A model generated the notes under the pieces. It did not search any database. It was given only the letters and a program-made list of their open reading frames with translations, and was not told the origin of the DNA. A program made the translations under genes and the position numbers. A stretch of DNA of 24,325 bases from assembly GCA_902513935.1 (NCBI GenBank), contig CABXOR010000027.1:1-24325 (forward strand), given 5' to 3'. Shown here in pieces: positions 1-7,179 of this stretch (the first letter of the stretch is position 1; each line of letters starts with the position of its first letter). Origin of the DNA: an uncultured SAR324 cluster bacterium. GTDB lineage: Bacteria > SAR324 > NAC60-12.

Positions 1-2
1 AA

Positions 3-782
3 ATAACCCTGCAGCGTACCTGGCGGGGGATGACATTTTGGGGCAGAATGAAAGTCTTGAGTCAACTTCTTTCCAGTTTGTTTGTACGTGAAGAAATCAG
101 CAAGGAAGAAATAGAAAAACTTAAGGAAAGCGATGCACTTTCTGAAGCAATGCAGATGCTGGCAGAACAGTCTACTGAAATGAAACGTATTCTGATTGAT
201 GAAAGAGATCAGTTTATGGCAGAAAAAATAAAACTGGCTCAAGGCAAAAGGATTGTGGCAGTAGTTGGAGCCGGACATGTAAAAGGACTGACGGCAGAAT
301 TGGAGTGGGAACATAATTTGGCTGAATTAGAGACAGTGCCTCCTCCCGGGAAAATTGGTACCTGGCTCAAATGGGGTATTCCAACCCTGATTGTAGGGTT
401 GGTTGCTTACGGATTTTTTACTGTTGAAACGGATGTTAGCATAGAAATGATTCAGCGCTGGTTTTTGATCAACGGCACACTTTCAGCGCTCGGAACTGCT
501 ATTGCATTTGGCCATCCAATAACAATTGCAACTGCATTCGTGGCTGCTCCCTTTACTTCTCTCAATCCTGCTGTTGCTGCAGGTTGGGTAGCAGGATTAG
601 TTGAAGCATTTTTACGTAAACCTCAGGTACGGGATTTTGAAAGCCTTGCAGATGATATCACACATTTGAGAGGTTTTTGGCAAAATAATATCACCAGAAT
701 TTTACTCGTAGTCATGTTCGCAAATTTAGGCAGTGCAATCGGCACATTTGTGGGAGGATTTGCCATTGCATCGTTACTTTGA
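3..782 (+). CDS. TraB/PrgY family membrane protein, 5' truncated by the window edge
   Basis: The reading frame is open from the first bases of the window, so the gene starts upstream; the Met at position 30 is internal, because the preceding codons (ITLQRTWRG) continue the family pattern. The visible ~259 residues hold the end of the TraB domain: a helical segment (WGRMKVLSQLLSSLF), then the conserved IDERDQFMAEKI and VVAVVGAGHVKGL motifs. Three or four hydrophobic segments follow (starting WLKWGIPTLIVGLVAYGFF, with the last near the C-terminus), as in bacterial and archaeal TraB/PrgY proteins with a C-terminal membrane region. In Enterococcus the family is linked to pheromone shutdown, and distant relatives are proposed metal-dependent proteases; the role here is unknown. 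It converges on the ModF-like gene with about 32 bp between the stops and no clear terminator. Confidence 0.85.
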   Translation: MTLQRTWRGMTFWGRMKVLSQLLSSLFVREEISKEEIEKLKESDALSEAMQMLAEQSTEMKRILIDERDQFMAEKIKLAQGKRIVAVVGAGHVKGLTAELEWEHNLAELETVPPPGKIGTWLKWGIPTLIVGLVAYGFFTVETDVSIEMIQRWFLINGTLSALGTAIAFGHPITIATAFVAAPFTSLNPAVAAGWVAGLVEAFLRKPQVRDFESLADDITHLRGFWQNNITRILLVVMFANLGSAIGTFVGGFAIASLL

Positions 783-814
783 TCGGGAAGCAGAGATATT
801 CCATGTGCAGATAC

Positions 815-2320
815 TCATGTAACAATTGGGCGAAAAATGCCTTCGGGAGTTGCCTCAAAGCACAATTCTCTTTGCAGGAAGTTTAATTGATCAGCTGCGA
901 CGTGCGTTACGTAAAGTATTTGTGTTGTTGTGTTTTGTCCAACCAGGTCAACTAGTTCTAAAACGCGGTTCCGGTTTGTACGATCCAATCCCTGGCAGGG
1001 CTCATCAAGAATGAGTAAAGGTGGAGATTTTATCATTGCTCTTGCAATTAAGATAAGTCGTTGCTGTCCATACGAAAGAAGCGTGAAGTCAAGATCAGCA
1101 AAATTTGAAATTTCCAGGAGTTCCATCAAACTGAATGCCTTTTCTTTTTGTGTTACAGATGCTGGCTGATAATAACCGATTGAATCAAAAAATCCTGAAA
1201 GTACCACTTTCAACGCAGTGACAGGTTGCCTATAACGTACCTGAAACTCAGAGGAGACAAATCCTATTTTCTGCTTGATGTCCCAAATGCTTTCACCCGT
1301 ACCACGACGACGCCCAAAAAGATAAATTTCATTTGCATAAGCCTGTAGATTATCTCCGCAAATTAAACTGAGCAAGGTCGATTTACCGGATCCATTTGGA
1401 CCCACAATTTTCCAGTTTTCTCCCTTTTCTACCGACCAGTAAAAATTTTTCAGCACCACTTTTTTACCATATTGAACATTAACGTTCCTCATCCGGATAA
1501 GACTGTGCTTTCTATCTTTTTCAGGTACTGATTCAAAGAAGTCAGTCTGAATTAGGGTTTCATTTAATTCTGCAGAATTTTCGTTTGTTTTTAAGTTAGT
1601 TCTCTCATGATCAGCTTTGTCATAAAGGCCCTCCATCACTTCATTAATCAAAACTTGCGAGCGTAAACCTTGAGCAAAAATTTCTCCCGATTTCAAACAA
1701 AGAACATGTGTGATTTCCGGAACTAATTCCTCAAAACGGTGACTGACTAACCAGACTGCTAATCCGTTATTAATAAGATCTGAAAGTGCTTTTTTAAGCC
1801 ACAGAACAGATTCTGTGTCCAATCCTTCAAAAGGCTCATCAAGAATCATCAATTTTGGTTCAGAAAGCAGGGCTTTTCCAATCAAAGTTTTACGAACTTC
1901 ACCATTTGAAAAGTAGCGCAAAGAGTTTCCCAGTAAGGACGAAAGTCCAAGTTGTTCTGCAATCTTGAGAAGTGATTCCGGATGCTTACCTTCCGGATCC
2001 ATGACTTCTTGCCCGGTTAAAAAATGTTCTTCATTTCCGCTGTATTCTTCGTAGCGGTCTTTTTTTTCTTCACGGGCAACCAAGATTTTTTGCTGCTCAA
2101 GTGAAACATGTGCGATTTTGCCAAAATCCTCAATTTCCTGGTGACGTTTGATGGTACCGCAATATGGAATTTGCCCCAGTAAAACTTTTATCAGAGTTGA
2201 TTTCCCAGCGCCGTTTGGACCTAGAATCGCCCAGCTTTGTCCGAATTCTGTGGACCAGGAAATGTTTTTGAGAATCTGCTTATCCCAGAGTTGATTGGAA
2301 ACGTTTTTGAGAGAGAGCAA
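815..2320 (-). CDS. ModF-like protein with two fused ABC ATPase domains
   Basis: 501 residues with two complete nucleotide-binding domains and no membrane segment. Domain 1: Walker A GPNGAGKST (34-42), signature FSNGE (137-141), Walker B LMILDEP (157-163). Domain 2: Walker A GPNGSGKST (307-315), signature LSYGQ (415-419), Walker B LLILDEP (435-441), and a switch His in YVTH. The non-canonical signatures, length and tandem layout match the ModF/PhrA-type family, named from the E. coli molybdate locus but of uncertain function. No molybdate permease or binding protein is visible, so a molybdate role is not supported here. The first codon is TTG at 2320 with no convincing Shine-Dalgarno; upstream in-frame codons stay open, so the start is uncertain. 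It lies 64 bp after the ABC exporter stop and is probably co-transcribed with it. Confidence 0.85.
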   Translation of the reverse strand: MLSLKNVSNQLWDKQILKNISWSTEFGQSWAILGPNGAGKSTLIKVLLGQIPYCGTIKRHQEIEDFGKIAHVSLEQQKILVAREEKKDRYEEYSGNEEHFLTGQEVMDPEGKHPESLLKIAEQLGLSSLLGNSLRYFSNGEVRKTLIGKALLSEPKLMILDEPFEGLDTESVLWLKKALSDLINNGLAVWLVSHRFEELVPEITHVLCLKSGEIFAQGLRSQVLINEVMEGLYDKADHERTNLKTNENSAELNETLIQTDFFESVPEKDRKHSLIRMRNVNVQYGKKVVLKNFYWSVEKGENWKIVGPNGSGKSTLLSLICGDNLQAYANEIYLFGRRRGTGESIWDIKQKIGFVSSEFQVRYRQPVTALKVVLSGFFDSIGYYQPASVTQKEKAFSLMELLEISNFADLDFTLLSYGQQRLILIARAMIKSPPLLILDEPCQGLDRTNRNRVLELVDLVGQNTTTQILYVTHVAADQLNFLQRELCFEATPEGIFRPIVT

Positions 2321-2384
2321 AGGGAAGTACGAGTTTTGAGAGTTGGATGTTGGGTTTCGAAATGAGATGGATTCTCAACACTGT

Positions 2385-4238
2385 TCAGGAATTGTGATCG
2401 TTTTGAAGTGCCCACATTTGTTGATAATAACCGGTACGTTGAATCAGGTCAACATGTTGTCCCTGATCCACTATTTGTCCTTTATCAAGGACCAGAATCA
2501 AATCTGCATGTTCCATCGATGTAACACGATGGGAAACGATAAGCAGGCTTCCTGCCAGGGCTTGTTGATTATTAATCGGTTTGAGGAGATTGTGGATTTC
2601 TCTCAGCAGATGGCGTTCTGTTTCATAGTCAACTGCAGAAAGGACATTGTCTAAAATCAGCAGGTCACAAGGTTCCATCATTGCCCGTGCCAGGCTGATT
2701 CTTTGTTTCTGTCCACCGGAAAGCATGATTCCTTTTTCGCCGACCACAGTTTTTTCCTGTTTTGGGAAACGTGCAACTTCCTTGTCAAGAGCTGCTGAGT
2801 ACAAAATTTTCTGAAACAATTTCCGGTCATCGGATTCCCAATTTTCCAGAGCAAAGTTGATATTATTTTCTACAGTATCTGAAAATAAAAATGGTAACTG
2901 AGTGACAGTTCTGATGCAGGTACGGACATCTTTGTCGCTGAGAGTTGCTAGGTCCTGGTCTCCTAAATAGATGGACCCCTTACCCATGTCCAAATAACGA
3001 TTCAAGCCATTGACAAGGGTCGATTTCCCAGAACCAATTCTTCCCAGTAGTCCAATTACCTGGCCTGGATGGATGGAAAAATTTATGTGCCTTAGTACAT
3101 CTATCTTGCTCTGCGGGTAGTGGTAACTTAAATTATTTACTTTCAGTCCTCCTTCTGCAAAAAGAGATTTAAGTTTTTTCTCCGTAAGTGAAATAAGGTT
3201 AGCACGAGGCAGGTCCTGCTGCAAAACAGTCTGTATACTTGTCAGTCCCACCAGACCCTGCTGGAACATGGTTGTTACCCAGCCCAACCCCATCAAAGGA
3301 AATGTCAATAATGCAGAATATGCAATAAAAGCAGTTAACTGACCAATGGTGAAGCCTTCTTCGATTACCATGATTCCACCAACAAGCAAAACCAGGAGTT
3401 TTAAAAAATGCTCCAAATTACTTAACATCGGCATTACAAAAGAGCGGGTCCAGGCAATTTTCATTGAACGTCGAAGCATGTCCTGATTTTCTTTCTCAAA
3501 ACGCCTCGTGCTCCATTCACGCATTGTCGGGGTTTTAATCAGGTCTATTGCCGAGAGAGATGAAACAGAAAAACCGGAAAGACGCTGTAAGCTTTCCATA
3601 CGGGCCCTCATATTACGCACCAGCACATTCATGCCCAGGCGCACTACTGTAAAAACAATGATAATCGGAATGATGCAGTAAAGTGTGAGATTTGGTGAGA
3701 GTTGCCACATTTTAAAAGGCGTCATTGAAAGCGCAGTTATGATATTGAAAGCCTGCATGAGGCCGAATCCGCAAATCATACGGACTCCAGTGATGTCATT
3801 ATTGATACGGGAAATTATGTTTCCTGAAGGATTTTTATCAAAATAATTTTTTTGCAGTGCCATCAATTTTCTGAACATGTCATTTTTTATCTGACACTCT
3901 ATGGCACGTCCTGGATTAAAAAAAAGAATCCTGGAAAGTGTCCGCACCACCATCATTAAAAGTGCTAATCCAAGCATGATGAACATATATTCCCACAATA
4001 AATCCTGCCTTGACTTGAGATCATTATTTAACAAATCAATACTTAAACGCACATATTCCGGTATACTGACAGCAATCCAGTTGGTACCTAAAATAGCGAC
4101 CACTCCCAAAGAATAAGAAAACAAATGCTGCCGGATATAGTAACCAAGTAGGGCAAATTTGCTGCTGGTTTTAGGCGGCATTTTCAATAACGGAATGAAT
4201 GAAGAATCACCAAGTTGAATAGATTGGGCTGAGGACAT
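2385..4238 (-). CDS. ABC exporter half-transporter (fused membrane and ATPase domains), MdlA/YheI type
   Basis: 617 residues: an N-terminal six-helix exporter domain (about 30-330) followed by an ATPase domain with Walker A GRIGSGKS (399-406), signature LSGGQ (506-510), Walker B LLILD (526-530) and switch His570 in IVSHR. The catalytic carboxylate after Walker B is Asn531 (codon AAT at 2648-2646), giving LLILDNVLSAVD; Glu or Asp is usual. In heterodimeric exporters one half often has a degenerate site, so this protein may pair with a second half-transporter, which is not in the window. The start ATG at 4238 is chosen because it lies 4 bp after the mltG stop; the frame stays open to 4421 inside mltG, but that extension is a shadow of mltG. 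Substrate (lipid, drug or peptide) cannot be told. Confidence 0.88.
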   Translation of the reverse strand: MSSAQSIQLGDSSFIPLLKMPPKTSSKFALLGYYIRQHLFSYSLGVVAILGTNWIAVSIPEYVRLSIDLLNNDLKSRQDLLWEYMFIMLGLALLMMVVRTLSRILFFNPGRAIECQIKNDMFRKLMALQKNYFDKNPSGNIISRINNDITGVRMICGFGLMQAFNIITALSMTPFKMWQLSPNLTLYCIIPIIIVFTVVRLGMNVLVRNMRARMESLQRLSGFSVSSLSAIDLIKTPTMREWSTRRFEKENQDMLRRSMKIAWTRSFVMPMLSNLEHFLKLLVLLVGGIMVIEEGFTIGQLTAFIAYSALLTFPLMGLGWVTTMFQQGLVGLTSIQTVLQQDLPRANLISLTEKKLKSLFAEGGLKVNNLSYHYPQSKIDVLRHINFSIHPGQVIGLLGRIGSGKSTLVNGLNRYLDMGKGSIYLGDQDLATLSDKDVRTCIRTVTQLPFLFSDTVENNINFALENWESDDRKLFQKILYSAALDKEVARFPKQEKTVVGEKGIMLSGGQKQRISLARAMMEPCDLLILDNVLSAVDYETERHLLREIHNLLKPINNQQALAGSLLIVSHRVTSMEHADLILVLDKGQIVDQGQHVDLIQRTGYYQQMWALQNDHNS

Positions 4239-4242
4239 GGGA

Positions 4243-5325
4243 CTATAATTTCTTTGAGGAAGCTTTTTTAGCTTTGCGACGCATTGCCTGACGGTTCTTG
4301 CGGTTTTTCTGAAAATACCAAACTGCCTTATTGTGTTCCCGCAGTGTTTTTGAAAATTTGCTGCTTCCATCTCCGCGTCCGACAAAATAAAGGAACTTTT
4401 TGTCTGCCGGATAAAGCACACTTTGCAGGGATGCTAGACCGGGATTAGAAATTGGAGTAGGCGGCAATCCGTATTTGGTGTAAGTGTTATACGGAGTTGG
4501 TTTTCGTAAATGCTTTCGGGTCAAATTTCCGTTAAAATTACTCAGTCCGTAAATTACTGTTGGATCACTGTCGAGCCGCATTCTGCGTTTGAGTCGATTA
4601 TGAAAAACGGAAGCAATCTTTGGTCGGTCTGAATCAACTCCGGTTTCCTTTTCCACAATAGAAGCCATGGTGAGAACTTTATACTCGCTCATTCCTATTT
4701 CTTTGGCACGCTTATGAAAATCAGCATTAAAAACCTGGCGGTATTGAGTAATCATTGCTAATAAAATTTGTCGCTCTGTATCTACCCGTGAAAAAAAATA
4801 AGTTTCCGGAAACAAGAATCCTTCCAGAGAGGTTATGTCCGGAATTCCAGTTTTTGCTAATAACTCCGGATCTTCTTTCAGGGACAGGATCACGTCTTTA
4901 TCCGCAATTTTTGCGTGCTGTAGGCGTTCTGCAATTTGCTGAAAATTTTCACCCTCCGGAATGGTAATACGATGCCGGATGCTTTTCCCGTAAATCAGAT
5001 ACTGCAGCAACTCAGAGGTATTCCAATTGTGTTGAATTTTAAATTCTCCGGCCTGTATTCTGGAATGTACTTTTAATTTTTCCGCCAAATAGTCGTAAAG
5101 TCTGGGATAGGGCAGGAGTCCCTTTTTTCTGATACGTGCCGTAACGCTGTCAAAGGTGGAACCTCGAGGGATCAAGATAACAGAATTACCATCCGGAGCA
5201 CTGCTCATGATGGGGCTATAGTAAATTTGATAAATATATCCTGCAACACCAACCATGCACGAACCCCCTATTATAAACAGGACGGCAAGCAGAAGTTTCT
5301 GTTTGTTGGTGATGAACAACTTCAT
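4243..5325 (-). CDS. mltG: Endolytic murein transglycosylase MltG (YceG-like)
   Basis: 360 residues. Residues 10-35 form a single membrane anchor near the N-terminus, with the rest periplasmic. A LysM-like part (VILIPRGSTFDSV onward) precedes the YceG catalytic domain, with ASIVEKETG at 221-229; Glu225 corresponds to E. coli Glu218. Further family blocks are DPTVIYG, PYNTYTKYGLPPTPISNPG and FLYFVGRGDGSSKFSKTLREHN. MltG cleaves nascent glycan strands near the inner membrane and is thought to set strand length. The C-terminal 20 residues are a Lys/Arg-rich tail beyond the catalytic domain. It is the first gene of a probable three-gene operon with the two ABC proteins; the stop lies 4 bp before the next start. 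A sigma70-type promoter lies about 50 bp upstream. Confidence 0.95.
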   Translation of the reverse strand: MKLFITNKQKLLLAVLFIIGGSCMVGVAGYIYQIYYSPIMSSAPDGNSVILIPRGSTFDSVTARIRKKGLLPYPRLYDYLAEKLKVHSRIQAGEFKIQHNWNTSELLQYLIYGKSIRHRITIPEGENFQQIAERLQHAKIADKDVILSLKEDPELLAKTGIPDITSLEGFLFPETYFFSRVDTERQILLAMITQYRQVFNADFHKRAKEIGMSEYKVLTMASIVEKETGVDSDRPKIASVFHNRLKRRMRLDSDPTVIYGLSNFNGNLTRKHLRKPTPYNTYTKYGLPPTPISNPGLASLQSVLYPADKKFLYFVGRGDGSSKFSKTLREHNKAVWYFQKNRKNRQAMRRKAKKASSKKL

Positions 5326-5373
5326 TGAGTTGAAAAATACAGATAAATGTGAGTATTGTTAATATTGAAATCA

Positions 5374-5402
5374 ATTATATCGACAGACAGAACAGAACGC
5401 AA
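5374..5402 (-). promoter_or_regulatory. Sigma70-type promoter for the mltG operon
   Basis: Read on the minus strand: -35 TTGCGT (5402-5397), a 17-bp spacer, and a perfect -10 TATAAT (5379-5374). The predicted start near 5367 gives a ~42-nt leader before mltG. Called from sequence match only. Confidence 0.55.
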
Positions 5403-5406
5403 TACG

Positions 5407-5438
5407 TTGAACCTTGGGGCTTAACTTTCTGTTATATT
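5407..5438 (+). promoter_or_regulatory. Possible extended -10 promoter for rplC
   Basis: TGTTATATT at 5430-5438 matches an extended -10 (TGnTATAAT-like). A TTGAAC at 5407-5412 lies 20 bp upstream, too far for an ideal -35, so recognition would rest mostly on the extended -10. It is divergent to the mltG promoter, and the two -35 regions are about 4 bp apart. It would give an rplC leader of about 180 nt. Confidence 0.4.
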
Positions 5439-5489
5439 GTGAATTCGTGAAATGTTCATAATTACTACATTTTTGAAACAGGCACTGGA

Positions 5490-5591
5490 TGAATGGATTA
5501 TGTATGCATAAAATTAAACTTGTATTCCATTCAGAAATCATTTATTATTTTACATTAACAAATTAAAAAGCGCTCCGACTATGCATGAGCG
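5490..5591 (+). promoter_or_regulatory. Structured 5' leader of rplC
   Basis: Two stems lie between the putative promoter and the rplC start. TGAATGGA (5490-5497) pairs perfectly with TCCATTCA (5526-5533). CGCTC (5571-5575) pairs with GAGCG (5587-5591), followed by an A/T-rich run. The second hairpin covers the upstream in-frame ATG at 5585, which argues for the later start. Long structured leaders of ribosomal-protein genes often mediate feedback control, but no known L3-binding motif is recognised. Confidence 0.35.
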
Positions 5592-5626
5592 TTTATAAAA
5601 TAAAGAATTATAAGATAGAGGACTCC

Positions 5627-6247
5627 ATGTTGAATGGTCTATTAGCACGCAAGATTGGTATGACCCAAGTTTTTGAAGAAGACGGAACTGCACTTCCAGT
5701 GACCGTTCTTCAATCCGGACCTGTCACAGTTGTCCAAAAAAAGACCCTGGAAAAAGACGGTTGCAATCATGTACAAGTCGGTTTTGAACAAATACCGGAG
5801 CGTAAAGTAAATAAACCAATCAAAGGGCATTTTAAGACACAGGCTCCAACTCGCATCCTGCGCGAATTTGAAGTAGAGAACATTGATGAAGTAGAAGTTG
5901 GACAGGTATTTGATGTAAGCTTATTTTCTGAAGGAGAAAGTATCACTGTTTCCGGGAACTCAAAAGGTAAAGGATTCACCGGAGTTATGAAACGTCATGG
6001 ATTTCATGGTCAACCTGCCAGTCATGGGCACCGTGGGCACCGCGGTACAGGAAGTATTGGACAGTGTGCAACTCCTGCCCGTGTTTTCAAAGGCAAGAAA
6101 ATGCATGGTCGCCACGGCAACAGTAAAGTAACTCAACTCGGCTTAAAAATTGTTAAAATTCTTGTAGATGAAGCAATTGTACTTGTCAAAGGTGCAGTTC
6201 CTGGTCCCAACGGCGGATTGGTAACAATTCTCAAGAGTAACCGCTAA
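5627..6247 (+). CDS. rplC: 50S ribosomal protein L3
   Basis: 206 residues from the ATG at 5627, the usual length. The start gives the normal L3 N-terminus MLNGLLARKIGMTQVF and follows GAGGA at 5618-5622; an in-frame ATG at 5585 would add 14 atypical residues and sits in a hairpin. Family blocks are SKGKGFTGVMKRHGFHG, PASHGHRGHRGTGSIGQCATP, RVFKGKKMHGRHGN and VLVKGAVPGPNGG. The Gln of GSIGQ corresponds to the residue methylated by PrmB in E. coli. L3 binds 23S rRNA near the peptidyl-transferase centre and nucleates 50S assembly. The gene is alone: no rpsJ upstream and no rplD-rplW-rplB downstream, unlike the usual S10 operon, and a terminator follows at once. Confidence 0.96.
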   Translation: MLNGLLARKIGMTQVFEEDGTALPVTVLQSGPVTVVQKKTLEKDGCNHVQVGFEQIPERKVNKPIKGHFKTQAPTRILREFEVENIDEVEVGQVFDVSLFSEGESITVSGNSKGKGFTGVMKRHGFHGQPASHGHRGHRGTGSIGQCATPARVFKGKKMHGRHGNSKVTQLGLKIVKILVDEAIVLVKGAVPGPNGGLVTILKSNR

Positions 6248-6269
6248 TTTGTGTTAGCAGCATAATGTG

Positions 6270-6299
6270 GGCGGCGCTTTCTGTGTCGCCTGTCTTTTT
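6270..6299 (+). terminator. Rho-independent terminator of rplC
   Basis: GGCGGC (6270-6275) pairs with GTCGCC (6285-6290) with one G-U pair and a 9-nt loop; TGTCTTTTT follows. It begins 22 bp after the rplC stop, supporting a single-gene transcript. Confidence 0.65.
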
Positions 6300-6319
6300 A
6301 TATTCCCCGATATTTATCT

Positions 6320-6346
6320 TAAAGTTTCCGGCTGTTCTGCCGATAA
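6320..6346 (+). promoter_or_regulatory. Sigma28 (FliA) flagellar promoter, full consensus
   Basis: TAAAGTTT (6320-6327), an 11-bp spacer (6328-6338), then GCCGATAA (6339-6346). This equals the enterobacterial FliA consensus TAAAGTTT-N11-GCCGATAA at all 16 positions and in spacing. It lies just after the rplC terminator and points towards the secreted-protein gene at 6686; the predicted start is about 6351-6354. The same window has flagellar rod genes, so a sigma28 regulon is expected in this organism. Confidence 0.85.
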
Positions 6347-6352
6347 CGAACT

Positions 6353-6640
6353 ATGAGGTTTGGATTGCTTTCCCGTTGGAATGGCGGGGAGAGTTATGTC
6401 TGGAATTCCGTCTGCTTAACTCTATGGGGAGTGGTTTGTTCGCAGGGTGGTCCTGATTTATGTTCTTGTAAATAATAGATGAATTGATGTCATAACAAAT
6501 GCAGCGTATTGTTCCGGTTTTGTGAACAATCGCCTGTGGAAAACTGCTTACTGCATGGTGTGGTTTCGCAGTTTGTGATGGCTTAGTCTATCGAAATGAC
6601 AGGTTGAAGGGCGGAGTTTCCCATTATTTTGTGAGGGAAA
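6353..6640 (+). ncRNA. Candidate sigma28-driven structured RNA (small RNA or long leader)
   Basis: This stretch, from the predicted sigma28 start to about 45 bp before the next gene, has no convincing gene but many local inverted repeats. Stems: TTCCCGTT/GGCGGGGA (6370-6377 with 6383-6390, loop GGAAT); GAGTTA/TAACTC (6391-6396 with 6417-6422, loop containing GGAATTCC); ATTGTTC/GAACAAT (6508-6514 with 6524-6530, extendable by GCG/CGC with one bulged T); AAACTGC/GCAGTTT (6541-6547 with 6568-6574); TTTCCC/GGGAAA (6617-6622 with 6635-6640). Five GGA triplets fall in the first 80 nt, some in hairpin loops, which could suit CsrA/RsmA binding; that is speculation. No Rfam family is recognised, and it may simply be the 5' UTR of the gene at 6686. 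Confidence 0.4.
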
Positions 6641-6685
6641 ATATCCATTCTTTGAAGCAGTAAATTAATAAAAAAAAGGGGAAAA

Positions 6686-7093
6686 ATGGCATTCAAAACC
6701 AAGGTGGTTCTGGTAGTCTTACTTGCAGCTTTGTTGATTGGAGTACCTCCGGGACTTGGTCAACAACCTCCTGCAGACAACAGGGGGGACCTGTATTCCA
6801 TCTGGTTGAAGCTCTCAATGATGGGGCACAACCAGTCTGAGATTGAGGGTATCCTTACCGGAATAACGGAGCAGCAACTCCAGCGTCTCAAAAACCGCTT
6901 ACGGCGGGATGTGCTGGAGACTTTAATGCATCATAATCTGCATAATGAAATTGAGTTGAGCAGGACCGAACAGGATCTGGTGATGATTCGTGACATAATC
7001 AGAACGGAAATACGTTTTGCAGGATTGGAAAACGACCACCTGCTGCAGCGCATGATCCGCCATAAATTCGGAATTGCACTGCAGAATATTTAA
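6686..7093 (+). CDS. Small exported protein of unknown function, probably sigma28-controlled
   Basis: 135 residues, not recognised as any named family. The N-terminus is a typical Sec signal peptide: Lys4 and Lys6, a hydrophobic core VVLVVLLAALLIGV, and likely cleavage near Gly25/Gln26. The mature part (~110 residues) is predicted mostly helical and rich in Leu, Ile, Arg, His and Gln, with no Cys, so a soluble periplasmic or secreted protein is likely. A strong Shine-Dalgarno (AGGGGA) lies 4 nt before the ATG. The only evident promoter is the sigma28 site ~330 bp upstream, so expression with late flagellar genes is inferred. A role in motor, chemotaxis or surface sensing is possible but unsupported by homology. 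It converges on the ABC-2 permease gene. Confidence 0.75.
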   Translation: MAFKTKVVLVVLLAALLIGVPPGLGQQPPADNRGDLYSIWLKLSMMGHNQSEIEGILTGITEQQLQRLKNRLRRDVLETLMHHNLHNEIELSRTEQDLVMIRDIIRTEIRFAGLENDHLLQRMIRHKFGIALQNI

Positions 7094-7108
7094 AGCAAAT
7101 GACATATT

Positions 7109-7170
7109 GTGTGAGTGTTGAATTATAGTGTGCTCTCTTTGGTCCTCAAGAAAAACCCAACACTCAACAC
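7109..7170. terminator. Inverted repeat between convergent genes, possible bidirectional terminator
   Basis: GTGTGAGTGTTG (7109-7120) pairs with CAACACTCAACAC (7158-7170), 12 bp with one bulged base and a 37-nt loop. It fills the gap between two convergent stops. No strong T-run follows on either strand, so the terminator call rests on position and pairing. Confidence 0.45.
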
Positions 7171-7179
7171 TTTCACATC

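Noticed and set aside
4239..4421. Longer N-terminus of the ABC exporter (ATG at 4421)
   Set aside because: It lies wholly inside the mltG coding region plus the 4-bp gap, is not exporter-like, and the ATG at 4238 sits right after the mltG stop.
5585..5626. Upstream start of rplC at 5585
   Set aside because: Adds 14 residues unlike L3 and its ATG is inside a hairpin; the ATG at 5627 gives the family N-terminus with a Shine-Dalgarno.
6265..6456. 63-codon frame after rplC
   Set aside because: It runs through the rplC terminator and the sigma28 promoter, has no ribosome-binding site and resembles nothing.
6353..6685. Cyclic di-GMP riboswitch, 6S RNA, tmRNA or RNase P RNA
   Set aside because: Conserved cores of these RNAs were looked for by eye and not found.
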